Assembly: GCF_002238045.1 (NCBI RefSeq)
Contig: NZ_NBYO01000002.1
Span: 62,001 to 126,000, forward strand
DNA length: 64,000 nucleotides
Direction: 5' to 3'
Origin: Notoacmeibacter marinus
Lineage (GTDB): Bacteria; Pseudomonadota; Alphaproteobacteria; Rhizobiales; Rhizobiaceae
This document shows, piece after piece, positions 18,016 through 26,515 of the stretch. A model generated the notes under the pieces. The model worked only from the letters and a program-made list of their open reading frames with translations. It did no database searches and was not told the DNA's origin. Position 1 is the first letter of the stretch; each line of letters begins with the position of its first letter. The position numbers and the translations under genes are program-made.

Positions 18016-19437
18016 ATGACAGATCGACCCGTCCACATCGTCGGCGGCGGACTTGCCGGTTCTGAAGCCGCCTGGCAGATCGCCCGCGCCAGCATACCGG
18101 TGATCCTCCATGAAATGCGCGGCGTCCGCGGAACGGCGGCCCACCATACGGACGGGCTGGCCGAACTGGTCTGCTCGAATTCTTTTCGCTCCGACGATGC
18201 GCAGGCCAATGCGGTGGGCGTCATTCATGCCGAAATGCGCATGGCCGGCTCGCTCATCATGCGTTGCGCCGACGCCAATCAGGTGCCCGCCGGCTCAGCT
18301 CTCGCCGTCGACCGCGTGGGCTTTTCCGAGGCCGTGACGAAAGCGCTGACCGATGAGCCACTGGTGACGATCGTTCGTGAGGAGGTCGAGGGCCTTCCGC
18401 CCGCCGAATGGGATCAGGCCATTGTCGCCACCGGCCCATTGACGGCTTCCGCTCTGGCCGATTCGATCGCCGAAGCCACCGGCGCGGACGCGCTTGCTTT
18501 TTTCGATGCGATCGCGCCGATCGTTCATTTCGATTCCATCGATCTCGACACCGCCTGGTTCCAGAGCCGCTACGATAAGGTCGGTCCCGGCGGAACCGGC
18601 AAGGACTACATCAACTGCCCGCTGGACGAAGCGCAATACAACGCGTTCGTCGACGCGCTGATCGAGGGCGACAAGACCGAATTCCGCGAATGGGAGGGCA
18701 CACCCTATTTCGACGGCTGCCTGCCTATCGAGGTGATGGCGGAACGGGGCCGTGAAACGCTTCGCCATGGTCCGATGAAGCCAATGGGTCTGACCAATGC
18801 GCACAACCCGTCCGTGAAGGCCTATGCGGTGGTCCAACTGCGCCAGGACAATGCACTCGGTACGCTTTACAATATGGTCGGCTTCCAGACGAAGTTGAAA
18901 TATGGTGCGCAGGCCGAGATCTTCCGCATGATCCCCGGCCTGCAAAATGCCGAATTCGCAAGGCTCGGCGGCATTCATCGCAACACCTATCTCGACTCGC
19001 CGCGCCTTCTCGATAGCTCCCTGACCCTGAAAGGGCGACCGGGCCTGCGCTTCGCCGGGCAGATCACCGGCTGTGAGGGCTATGTGGAATCGGCGGCGGT
19101 CGGGCTTCTGGCCGGGCGCTTCGCCGCGGCGGAGCAACTAGGCTACCGGCCCGAACTGCCGCCGCTTACTACCGCATTCGGCGCGCTTCTCAATCACATT
19201 ACGGGTGGCCATCTTTCCACCGACGAAGAGCCCGGCAAACGCTCCTTCCAGCCCATGAACGTCAATTTCGGCCTGTTCCCGCCCCTAGAGCCAGGCACAA
19301 AGCTGAAACCGGATGGCTGGGAAGGGCGATTTCGCGGCAAGGACAAGGCGGCGGCGAAGAAGCGCGCCCTCTCCGCCCGGGCCTTGTCCGATTGCGAAGG
19401 ATGGCTGAATGGCCAAGCCGTCGAGGCCGCGGAATAA
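18016..19437 (+). CDS. trmFO: Methylenetetrahydrofolate--tRNA-(uracil-54-C5)-methyltransferase
   Basis: 473 residues from ATG 18016, which has GGGAGA upstream. Forms ribothymidine at position 54 of tRNA using methylene-THF and FAD. The N-terminal FAD loop [13 protein letters not shown] (8-20), CSNSFRSDD and the [20 protein letters not shown] region are characteristic of TrmFO (GidA family), as is [20 protein letters not shown]. The open frame continues upstream to 17818 through the hairpin RNA; that extension has no family similarity and should not be annotated. Confidence 0.96.
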   Translation: MTDRPVHIVGGGLAGSEAAWQIARASIPVILHEMRGVRGTAAHHTDGLAELVCSNSFRSDDAQANAVGVIHAEMRMAGSLIMRCADANQVPAGSALAVDRVGFSEAVTKALTDEPLVTIVREEVEGLPPAEWDQAIVATGPLTASALADSIAEATGADALAFFDAIAPIVHFDSIDLDTAWFQSRYDKVGPGGTGKDYINCPLDEAQYNAFVDALIEGDKTEFREWEGTPYFDGCLPIEVMAERGRETLRHGPMKPMGLTNAHNPSVKAYAVVQLRQDNALGTLYNMVGFQTKLKYGAQAEIFRMIPGLQNAEFARLGGIHRNTYLDSPRLLDSSLTLKGRPGLRFAGQITGCEGYVESAAVGLLAGRFAAAEQLGYRPELPPLTTAFGALLNHITGGHLSTDEEPGKRSFQPMNVNFGLFPPLEPGTKLKPDGWEGRFRGKDKAAAKKRALSARALSDCEGWLNGQAVEAAE

Positions 19438-19440
19438 GTC

Positions 19441-21168
19441 TCAGCGCCGCAACGCCCGCCAGTCGGCCCTGCGAATGAGCAGGCTGCCGTGAAGGCGGCG
19501 CAGTGCATCGCTGCCATCGCGTTCCGGATCCGACCAGCTCCAGTGTTCCACGATCAGGCGGATACGCCGCCCGCCCGCCTGCATGTCGAGTATGGGTGGA
19601 AACGGCTCGCCGATTCCTATCGCTTGACCATCCGCCTCCAGCGCGAAGGTGGCGCTTTGCGCACCGACCGTCACCACGATACCGCCTTCGCGCGCCGCCA
19701 AGACAATCGGAGGTGGATCACTCGTAACCGATCCGCCGATGCGCTGGTCAGCGTCGGAGACGATGACATCACGAACCATGATGTCATAGCCGGCGAGGTC
19801 CATCATCTGACTGTCGTGACGGTGAAATCCCTCGAACCGGCTGATTCGCCGACTGTCCGGGTCGAGGCCAAAATGGCGTGTGTAAACCTGTAGAGTGTCC
19901 GCGCTTTCCGCCACGGCGAGCGGTTCGCCCACCGTTCGTTCCACCGCGTCGGCTCTGGTCAGGTAGGTCAGCGCGCCGAGCGCCTGTTGCTCGGCCTCCT
20001 CGCGCCCTTCCCGGAATGCGGCGAGCGATGCTTCGAACCGCGACAACTGGCTGCTGACCGAAACCGACTGCGCGCTCCACGGGCCGAAACTTGCCATAAT
20101 AAGGGCGGTGCACCCGAACAGCAGCAGTAGGCGGTGATCGTTTCGAAAGCGGGCCGAAAGCTGCATCACCGCCCAGACCAGCACGACCAGTCCCGCCAAA
20201 CCGAGAAGATAGCGCTCTTCGGTCACGCCATAGGCCGCGACTCGTTCATAAAGCGAAACGAACAAAAGGCCCATCGGCCCAACAACGAGCGCCGGCCAGT
20301 ATCGCATGACGAACCGGCTCGTCGCCGGGCGCTCCTCGCGTTCATGGCCGGCTGTCACGATCAGCGTGCCGAACAGCGTCAGCAGATAGGCCAGCACCAT
20401 CCAGCCAATCTGGCCCCGCGGCAATTCGCCGGCGATGGCGATCTTTGCCGCATAAGCGTGCAGCACCAGCGTATAGACGATCAGAAGCGGAAATGCGCCG
20501 AAATCGAAAAGGGCCAGCGCTGCGCGGTCGAGCAGGATGCGCCCGCCGAGATTCACCTCGCCCCGCTCTGGAATGCGCCCGAGCGCGAAGAGCGGCGCAA
20601 GAAACAGTCCGGTCCATATCCATGTTTGTGCGAACATGCGGTCGGGCACCGGCAGGCCGAACAGGTAGCGCAGACTGGCAAGCGTGCCCGACAGTCCGCC
20701 GGCGAAAATGAGCAGCGTCAAAACACCGAGCGCCGCGGCAAAGCCGAGGCCGCCGAGCACGACCGGTAAATCATTCCGATCCGACCGGGACGCCGCTGCG
20801 GGGATCAGCAGAAGAAGCGCGCCGACAATCATCGCCGGAATATAATCGGCCGATGACTGAACCGACGCGATCGCACCCAACGCCAGAGCGCCGCCTGCCT
20901 CTATCAAACGCGCACGGGCGAAGGGCCCGGCCTCGGCAGCCAGCCTCAGAGCCAGACTTGTGAGGGCCGCCACGACGAAAAATGTCGCGCCTTTCTCTGT
21001 GAGTGTGTCGTCAAGCAGGTTCGCTTCGTTCAGCGACACCGACAGCGCCAGCCCGAAAAGCGCGGCGATTGTCACGGGAAAGCGCTCCAGTGCGCGCCGC
21101 ATTCCATCGGCTGCCAGACCGCGCAGACCGGCAAGCGAATGGAAGCCCTGTCGTAGCCATCCCGCCAT
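19441..21168 (-). CDS. DUF4153 domain integral membrane protein
   Basis: 575 residues from ATG 21168 (AGAGGAT just upstream). The first two-thirds is strongly hydrophobic with roughly ten or more transmembrane helices (for example FPVTIAALFGLALSVSL and IGWMVLAYLLTLFGTLIV), a pattern of DUF4153 proteins; the last ~200 residues are soluble and probably periplasmic. Function unknown. It lies just downstream of the NDUFAF6-like gene on the same strand and is convergent with trmFO, three bases apart. Confidence 0.8.
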   Translation of the reverse strand: MAGWLRQGFHSLAGLRGLAADGMRRALERFPVTIAALFGLALSVSLNEANLLDDTLTEKGATFFVVAALTSLALRLAAEAGPFARARLIEAGGALALGAIASVQSSADYIPAMIVGALLLLIPAAASRSDRNDLPVVLGGLGFAAALGVLTLLIFAGGLSGTLASLRYLFGLPVPDRMFAQTWIWTGLFLAPLFALGRIPERGEVNLGGRILLDRAALALFDFGAFPLLIVYTLVLHAYAAKIAIAGELPRGQIGWMVLAYLLTLFGTLIVTAGHEREERPATSRFVMRYWPALVVGPMGLLFVSLYERVAAYGVTEERYLLGLAGLVVLVWAVMQLSARFRNDHRLLLLFGCTALIMASFGPWSAQSVSVSSQLSRFEASLAAFREGREEAEQQALGALTYLTRADAVERTVGEPLAVAESADTLQVYTRHFGLDPDSRRISRFEGFHRHDSQMMDLAGYDIMVRDVIVSDADQRIGGSVTSDPPPIVLAAREGGIVVTVGAQSATFALEADGQAIGIGEPFPPILDMQAGGRRIRLIVEHWSWSDPERDGSDALRRLHGSLLIRRADWRALRR

Positions 21169-21181
21169 ATCGATCCTCTGG

Positions 21182-22015
21182 TTAGAAGCGTATGCGCCGG
21201 CGAAGTAGCGCCCAATGATGGCGGAACGGCGATAGTTGAAGCGGGGTCCGCACCACTTTTGCACCCTGCCGTTCGGCCTGGCGCAAAAGCAGTTGAGCGC
21301 TGGCGAGTGGCAGATAAACCGGACGGGCGTCCGCTCCGAGCGACAGGATGGCCCGGTCGGCCTTTACCAGATGATCGGCGCCAAGAGCCGTCAGGGCCTG
21401 GACCGCGCGACCGAGAAAGGCATCGTCATCGGCGCGTAACCAGTCCTCCGCCGAGCCGCCGGCGCTTTCTAGCAGATCGTTCGGAAGTCGCACTTTTCCG
21501 GCTCCTCGATCCATCGCAGCGCGGCTCAGGATCTGCGCGATCCCCAGCGCGCAGCCCGCATGGCCGGGCGCATCGGCCGAGATCACCATGGTTGCGGGAT
21601 CGACGATTTGCAGAAGAAGTTGGAACAACGCACTGCGCGTCTGTCCGCAATAGGCTTCCAGATCGGTTCGGGTATCGAATCGATCCGCATAGAGATCGGC
21701 AATGCGTCCATCGAGCATCATGCCAAATCCACTCATCGGCAGATTATGAGCCGAGATCACCTCGACCAGGGCCGACGCCAGCGGGTTACTGCGTCCCTCA
21801 CCCGCGCGCTCTCCGGACAGGACTTCCCGCCACCATTGCAGGCGGATTTCTCCGGCCATCGGCTCGCTGACGAGACGTGGAATGCGGGCCAGTTCGAGAT
21901 CGAAAAGATGAAGCGTCGCAAGTGGACGCCGGAACGGCTCGGCCATATAGAGGAGTGCGGCGTAACGTTCCGGATCGGCTTGCCGAAGAGTGTCGAGCGG
22001 GTTGAAATCCGCCAT
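21182..22015 (-). CDS. Squalene/phytoene synthase family protein, NDUFAF6-like
   Basis: 277 residues. The squalene/phytoene synthase fold is indicated by RPLATLHLFDLELARIP and RLQWWREVL, but the two aspartate-rich DxxxD motifs of true prenyl synthases are weak or missing (LYADRFDTRTDLEAYC in place of the second). Alphaproteobacterial proteins of this kind resemble mitochondrial NDUFAF6, a complex I assembly factor. The gene follows the Mth938-like gene by five bases and so belongs to the yajC-secDF unit. Start at ATG 22015. I favour an assembly-factor role over carotenoid synthesis; no other carotenoid genes are present. Confidence 0.78.
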   Translation of the reverse strand: MADFNPLDTLRQADPERYAALLYMAEPFRRPLATLHLFDLELARIPRLVSEPMAGEIRLQWWREVLSGERAGEGRSNPLASALVEVISAHNLPMSGFGMMLDGRIADLYADRFDTRTDLEAYCGQTRSALFQLLLQIVDPATMVISADAPGHAGCALGIAQILSRAAMDRGAGKVRLPNDLLESAGGSAEDWLRADDDAFLGRAVQALTALGADHLVKADRAILSLGADARPVYLPLASAQLLLRQAERQGAKVVRTPLQLSPFRHHWALLRRRIRF

Positions 22016-22020
22016 CGCTG

Positions 22021-22425
22021 TCAGTCCACCGCGATCAGCATCGCCGCAACCGCGCGCTCTTCCGCGAGAAGCACATTGTAGGTGCGAACGGCAGCGCCCG
22101 TGCTCATCGGATCGGCGGATATCCCGGCTTCGCGGAGAGTGGGCCGCACGTCGCGCGGCAACGGCTTCAGATGGATGCCAGTACCGACCAGGAGGATTTC
22201 GATCTCGCCCGCCTCCTGCAGTGCGGCCTTGAAATCGTCCGCCGTGAGTTGCTCGGGATCGACCGGGTTCCAATCGCGAACGCCCGATGGCAGCAGCAGC
22301 AGGGAGCCGCGATGGCTCATATCGGCGAAACGGAACCCACCATTGCCATAGGCGTCGATCGGCGGCCGGCCCGGGAAGTGGGCGGGCCGCAACGAGAAAG
22401 GACCGCTTTGGCGCCCATCATCCAT
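22021..22425 (-). CDS. Mth938-like (DUF498) domain protein, NDUFAF3-like
   Basis: 134 residues. DUF498/Mth938 fold: IDAYGNGGFRFADMSHRGS, LLLPSGVRDWNP and ILLVGTGIHLKPLPRDV match the family. The mitochondrial member NDUFAF3 is a complex I assembly factor. The gene starts five bases after the end of secDF and is followed by the NDUFAF6-like gene; this neighbourhood is conserved in alphaproteobacteria and has been used to argue the functional link. Biochemical activity is unknown. Confidence 0.85.
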   Translation of the reverse strand: MDDGRQSGPFSLRPAHFPGRPPIDAYGNGGFRFADMSHRGSLLLLPSGVRDWNPVDPEQLTADDFKAALQEAGEIEILLVGTGIHLKPLPRDVRPTLREAGISADPMSTGAAVRTYNVLLAEERAVAAMLIAVD

Positions 22426-22430
22426 CCCGA

Positions 22431-24989
22431 TCAGACCTGAGCGCCGGCCGGCGCATTCTCATCGCCGCCCTCTCCCTCACCCTCGGCGACACGGGTCCCG
22501 CGCAGCTTGAAGAGGATCAGTAGCGGCGATGCGATAAAGATCGACGAATAGGTACCGATGAAGACGCCGACGATCATCGCCGCCGTGAAGGAGCGGATCA
22601 CTTCGCCACCGAACATGAAGAGCGCGCCCAGGGCCAGAAGCGTCGTGACCGAGGTCAGCACCGTGCGCGGCAGCATTTCGTTGATCGAAAGGTCGAGCAG
22701 CTCCGGCAATGGCATCTTCCGGTATTTTCGCAGATTCTCGCGAATACGGTCATAGACCACCACCGTATCGTTCAATGAGTAACCGACAATGGTCAGGATG
22801 GCGGCGATCGAGGAGACGTTGAACTCGATTCCAGTCAGAACGAAGAACCCGATCGTCATGATGACATCGTGCATCGTCGCGATGATAGCGCCGACGGCGA
22901 ACTGCCATTCGAAACGGAACCAGATGTAGAGCAGGATCGCCAGGAGCGACACGGCGACGCCGATCGTGCCGGCTCGCGCCAGCTCGGAACTGATGGTCGG
23001 GCCAACCACCTCCGTGCGGCGGAAATCGTAGTCGTCCCGCAATTCGTCCTGCACTTTGGTCGCGGCGCTCTGTTCGGCATTGTCGCCTGCATCCTGCGCA
23101 CCGACCCGGATCAGCACTTCGCGCTCCGAGCCGAAGGACTGGACCTGCACGTCGCCGAGATTGAGATCGGAAAGGCGGCTGCGAATATCGCCGATATCGG
23201 CCTGCTGCTCCTTGGATTGAACCTCAATCAGGGTGCCGCCCTTGAAATCGATGCCGAGATTCATGCCGATAGCAAGAAAGCCGGTCAACGCGATGATCGA
23301 GACCAGCGCCGACGCGGTGAAGGTGATCCGCCGCAGCCACATGAAGGGCGCCCTCGTGCCGTCCGGCACCAGTCGAACGGGCGCGCGGGGCAGTTCCTTG
23401 GCCCGTGTCCGCTTGTACCAGAAACCGACCATCCAACGGGTCAGCGTAAAGGCCGTGAAGACGGTGGTAATGATACCGATGGCGAGTGTTACCGCAAATC
23501 CGCGAACCGGACCGGTTCCCAGATAGAACAGGATGACGGCGGCGATCAGCGTGGTCAGGTTGGCGTCCACGATCGTATTGAGTGCGCGGTCGAAGCCCGT
23601 CTCGATGGCGTTGAGCAGTTTACGTCCGCTACGGCGTTCCTCACGGATTCGCTCATAGATCAGAACGTTGGAATCGACCGCCATGCCGACCGTCAACACG
23701 ATGCCGGCAATGCCCGGCAGCGTCAGCGTAGCGCCAAGGAAGGTCAGGATCGCAATCAGCAGAACGATATTGGCGGTCAGCGCGATATTGGCGATCAGTC
23801 CGAGCGTGCCATAGGCCAAGAACATGAAGCCGATCACGAGAATGGAACCGATAATCGAAGCGGTCACGCCTGCATCGATGGAGTCCTGACCGAGGCCGGG
23901 CCCGACCGTCCGTTCTTCCACAATGCTGAGTGTGGCCGGCAGCGCACCCGCCCGCAGCAGTACGGCCAGGTCCTTGGCCGAATCGGTTGTGAAACTGCCG
24001 GAGATTTGCCCGGAGCCGCCGGTGATCGGCTCGCGGATGACCGGGGCGGAGATCACAGCCTCATCGAGAACGATGGCAAACGGGCGCCCAACATTTTGCT
24101 GCGTTGCCTGACCGAAACGAACCGCGCCGCGATTGTCGAAGCGGAAGGAAACCACGGCTTCGCCCGTCCGCTGGTCGAAGGTCGGCTGCGCATCGACGAG
24201 GTTTTCACCCGAGACGATAACGCGATCCTCGATCAGGTAGGGAATGGGCGGATCGTCCGTTGAATACATGATCGTCGTGCCGGCTGGCGGACGCCCGTCG
24301 ATCGCTTCCTGTACCGGCGTCGAATTATCCACCATCTGGAAGGTCAGCTGTGCCGTCTGTCCGAGGAGGTTCTTGAGACGCTCCGGATCGCCGAGGCCCG
24401 GCACCTGAACCAGAATACGGTCATCGCCCTGACGCTGGATGATCGGCTCGGTCGTGCCAAGCTCGTTGACGCGGCGGCCGACCACTTCCACCGATTGGGT
24501 CAGCGCCGAAGAGACGCGGTAGGTCAGCCCCTGATCGGTCAGCGAAAGGCGGATCAGGCCGTTCTGGCCTTCCTCCATCTCCACTTCGGTCAACTGCCCG
24601 CCGGAAAACAGGCCGGCGGAGATCGGCGCCAGCGTGTCCGAAAGCGCTTCGCGTGCCGCATCCATCTGCGAAGAATCGCGCAGGCGAAGCTGGACCGCGT
24701 TGCCATTCAACGCCAGACCCGTATAGCCGATCCGCTCGCCGCGCAGCGCACTACGCGCTTCGTCGCGGATGGCCTTCAACCGGTTTTCACGAATTTCATT
24801 CGTGTCGATCTGCAGCAGGATATGTGAGCCGCCCTGCAGGTCGAGGCCGAGCGTCATCTGACGGGTCGGCATGAAGTCCGGCAGCGCATCAAGCGTCGAG
24901 CGCGAAAAGAGGTTGGGCAGGGCAATGATGACGCCGACCAGAACGGTCAACCAGATCAGAATCGTCTTCCAACGGGCGAAATGCAGCAT
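22431..24989 (-). CDS. secDF: Fused protein translocase subunit SecDF
   Basis: 852 residues: SecD (about 1-530) joined to SecF (about 540-852). It uses the proton gradient to pull secreted proteins through SecYEG on the periplasmic side. Visible are the SecD start LGLDLQGGSHILLQID, the P1 domain, six SecD helices (GIAGIVLTVGMAVDSNVLIYERIREE), then SecF with GMNLGIDFKGGTLIEV and SLNDTVVVYDRIRENLR. The C-terminal tail is acidic. Fused SecDF is found in some bacteria, including many Rhizobiales. It follows yajC by about 100 bp. Confidence 0.97.
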   Translation of the reverse strand: MLHFARWKTILIWLTVLVGVIIALPNLFSRSTLDALPDFMPTRQMTLGLDLQGGSHILLQIDTNEIRENRLKAIRDEARSALRGERIGYTGLALNGNAVQLRLRDSSQMDAAREALSDTLAPISAGLFSGGQLTEVEMEEGQNGLIRLSLTDQGLTYRVSSALTQSVEVVGRRVNELGTTEPIIQRQGDDRILVQVPGLGDPERLKNLLGQTAQLTFQMVDNSTPVQEAIDGRPPAGTTIMYSTDDPPIPYLIEDRVIVSGENLVDAQPTFDQRTGEAVVSFRFDNRGAVRFGQATQQNVGRPFAIVLDEAVISAPVIREPITGGSGQISGSFTTDSAKDLAVLLRAGALPATLSIVEERTVGPGLGQDSIDAGVTASIIGSILVIGFMFLAYGTLGLIANIALTANIVLLIAILTFLGATLTLPGIAGIVLTVGMAVDSNVLIYERIREERRSGRKLLNAIETGFDRALNTIVDANLTTLIAAVILFYLGTGPVRGFAVTLAIGIITTVFTAFTLTRWMVGFWYKRTRAKELPRAPVRLVPDGTRAPFMWLRRITFTASALVSIIALTGFLAIGMNLGIDFKGGTLIEVQSKEQQADIGDIRSRLSDLNLGDVQVQSFGSEREVLIRVGAQDAGDNAEQSAATKVQDELRDDYDFRRTEVVGPTISSELARAGTIGVAVSLLAILLYIWFRFEWQFAVGAIIATMHDVIMTIGFFVLTGIEFNVSSIAAILTIVGYSLNDTVVVYDRIRENLRKYRKMPLPELLDLSINEMLPRTVLTSVTTLLALGALFMFGGEVIRSFTAAMIVGVFIGTYSSIFIASPLLILFKLRGTRVAEGEGEGGDENAPAGAQV

Positions 24990-25087
24990 GGCGGGTCCGG
25001 CGTCTTGTTTTGACTTGCCCGCCGTTCTGGCGGTGCAAGGCGGCAGGGATTGGGCGAATGGGCGGCATATGCCGCCCGGCCAGCGCG

Positions 25088-25423
25088 CTATTTCGTATTC
25101 GCGGGAACCGGCTCGCCCTTCACGCGGACGTCAAGAACGCTGGAACGCAGAACCTTGACGCGTGTATCGGCTGCGATTTCCACTTCAAGCTCGGTCTCGT
25201 CCGCCTTGATGACCTTACCGATAATGCCGCCGCCGGTCACCACCGTATCGCCGCGCCGAACCGCCGAGAGCATCTCATCGCGCCGCTTGGCTGCGGTGCG
25301 CTGTGGACGGATGATGAGGAAGTACATCACCACGAAGATGAGTATGAAAGGCAGGAACTGCAAAAAGGCGTCTCCGGTACCGGCCGCGCCGGTCCCCTGG
25401 GCAAAGGCGGGGGTTACGAACAT
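25088..25423 (-). CDS. yajC: Preprotein translocase subunit YajC
   Basis: 111 residues from ATG 25423, with AGGAG eight bases upstream. Single N-terminal membrane helix (FLPFILIFVVMYFLIIRPQR) followed by the conserved cytoplasmic domain (GDTVVTGGGIIGKVIKADE). It is part of the SecDF-YajC accessory complex and heads the operon. The longer open frame to 25579 lacks a ribosome site. Confidence 0.95.
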   Translation of the reverse strand: MFVTPAFAQGTGAAGTGDAFLQFLPFILIFVVMYFLIIRPQRTAAKRRDEMLSAVRRGDTVVTGGGIIGKVIKADETELEVEIAADTRVKVLRSSVLDVRVKGEPVPANTK

Positions 25424-25585
25424 AAAAGAGCTCCTGCGGAAGATTCGGGTTGAGGAGGCGGCCAATCCGCCTTTCGAAACGCGCGCGAAATATAGGACTT
25501 TGCGCCTTCGGCGCAACCGTGGCACATGACGACGGCGTTGGTGAAAGGGTCCAATGCCTTTTCCAGAGCCGGAGAGCAAGCATCG

Positions 25586-26461
25586 ATGAGCGATAATTCG
25601 GCATTGGCCAGAGAGATGAGCGCCATCCGCGAGGCTCTGGAACGGCTCGCGCCCGCCCCGCCCATGACGTTCGATGTCGCGGCTGCGCCGGCCTTCGTCT
25701 GGCAGCCCGACCCGTTTCCCGGCTGGCTGGAACCGGTGGGCCAGGTGGCTCGCGTGCCGATCGGCCTGATCCGGGGGGTCGACGCGAGCCGCGATCGCCT
25801 TCTCGATAATACGAGGCGTTTCGCCACCGGTCTTCCCGCCAACAATGCGTTGTTATGGGGTGCGCGCGGCATGGGAAAATCGTCGCTGGTCAAGGCCGTC
25901 CATGCCGAATGTGCGGACCAGCCCGGCATGGACGCGCCGTTGAAACTGGTCGAGATCAATCGCGACGATATCGAGACGCTGCCTCGCCTTCTGGCAACGC
26001 TGAAGAAGGCCCCGGCGCGATTCATCCTGTTCTGCGACGATCTGTCGTTCGACCGGGACGACACTTCCTACAAATCGCTCAAGGCCGCGCTCGATGGCGG
26101 TATCGAGGGTCGGCCGGAGAATGTGCTTTTCTATGCCACATCGAACCGCCGACACCTTCTGCCGCGCGACATGATCGACAATGAGCGCGCAACCGCCATC
26201 AATCCGGGTGAGGCCATCGAGGAGAAGGTATCACTATCGGATCGCTTCGGCCTTTGGCTCGGCTTCCACAAATCCAGCCAGGACGACTATCTGGAAATGG
26301 TCCGCGGCTATGCGGCGCATTTCGCCCTGCCGCTGGGTGCCGAAGACCTGCGAAAGCGGGCACTGCAATGGGCGGCGGAACGCGGAAGCCGCTCGGGCCG
26401 CACTGCCTGGCAATTCATTCAGGACATCGCCGGAGAGCTTGGACACCGGCTGGACATATAG
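25586..26461 (+). CDS. DUF815 family AAA+ ATPase
   Basis: 291 residues from ATG 25586 (MSDNSALAREM), with GGAGAG upstream; ATG 25526 has no ribosome site. A stand-alone AAA+ ATPase: Walker A GARGMGKSSL (92-101), Walker B FILFCDDLSF, sensor-1-like ATSNRRHLLP and a sensor-2 arginine region near SRSGRTAWQF. This family is widespread in proteobacteria, commonly beside yajC, but its function is unproven. It is divergent from yajC and ends at a strong terminator. Confidence 0.88.
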   Translation: MSDNSALAREMSAIREALERLAPAPPMTFDVAAAPAFVWQPDPFPGWLEPVGQVARVPIGLIRGVDASRDRLLDNTRRFATGLPANNALLWGARGMGKSSLVKAVHAECADQPGMDAPLKLVEINRDDIETLPRLLATLKKAPARFILFCDDLSFDRDDTSYKSLKAALDGGIEGRPENVLFYATSNRRHLLPRDMIDNERATAINPGEAIEEKVSLSDRFGLWLGFHKSSQDDYLEMVRGYAAHFALPLGAEDLRKRALQWAAERGSRSGRTAWQFIQDIAGELGHRLDI

Positions 26462-26465
26462 GAAA

Positions 26466-26496
26466 AGGCCGGCGACAAAGCCGGCCTCCCTGTTTT
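26466..26496 (+). terminator. Terminator after the DUF815 gene
   Basis: Perfect 8-bp stem AGGCCGGC (26466-26473) and GCCGGCCT (26480-26487), six-base loop, followed by CCCTGTTTT. The AAAA before the stem lets it act weakly on the opposite strand for the convergent nlpD-like gene. Confidence 0.8.
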
Positions 26497-26515
26497 CGTC
26501 ATCGAGCGTAATGCG

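Noticed and set aside
21182-22015. Carotenoid or hopanoid synthesis gene
   Set aside because: The synthase fold is visible but the aspartate-rich motifs are weak and no other crt/hpn gene is near; an NDUFAF6-like role fits the operon better.
22869-24263. 464-codon plus-strand frame opposite secDF
   Set aside because: Gln/Arg/Asp-rich shadow of secDF without any recognisable motif.
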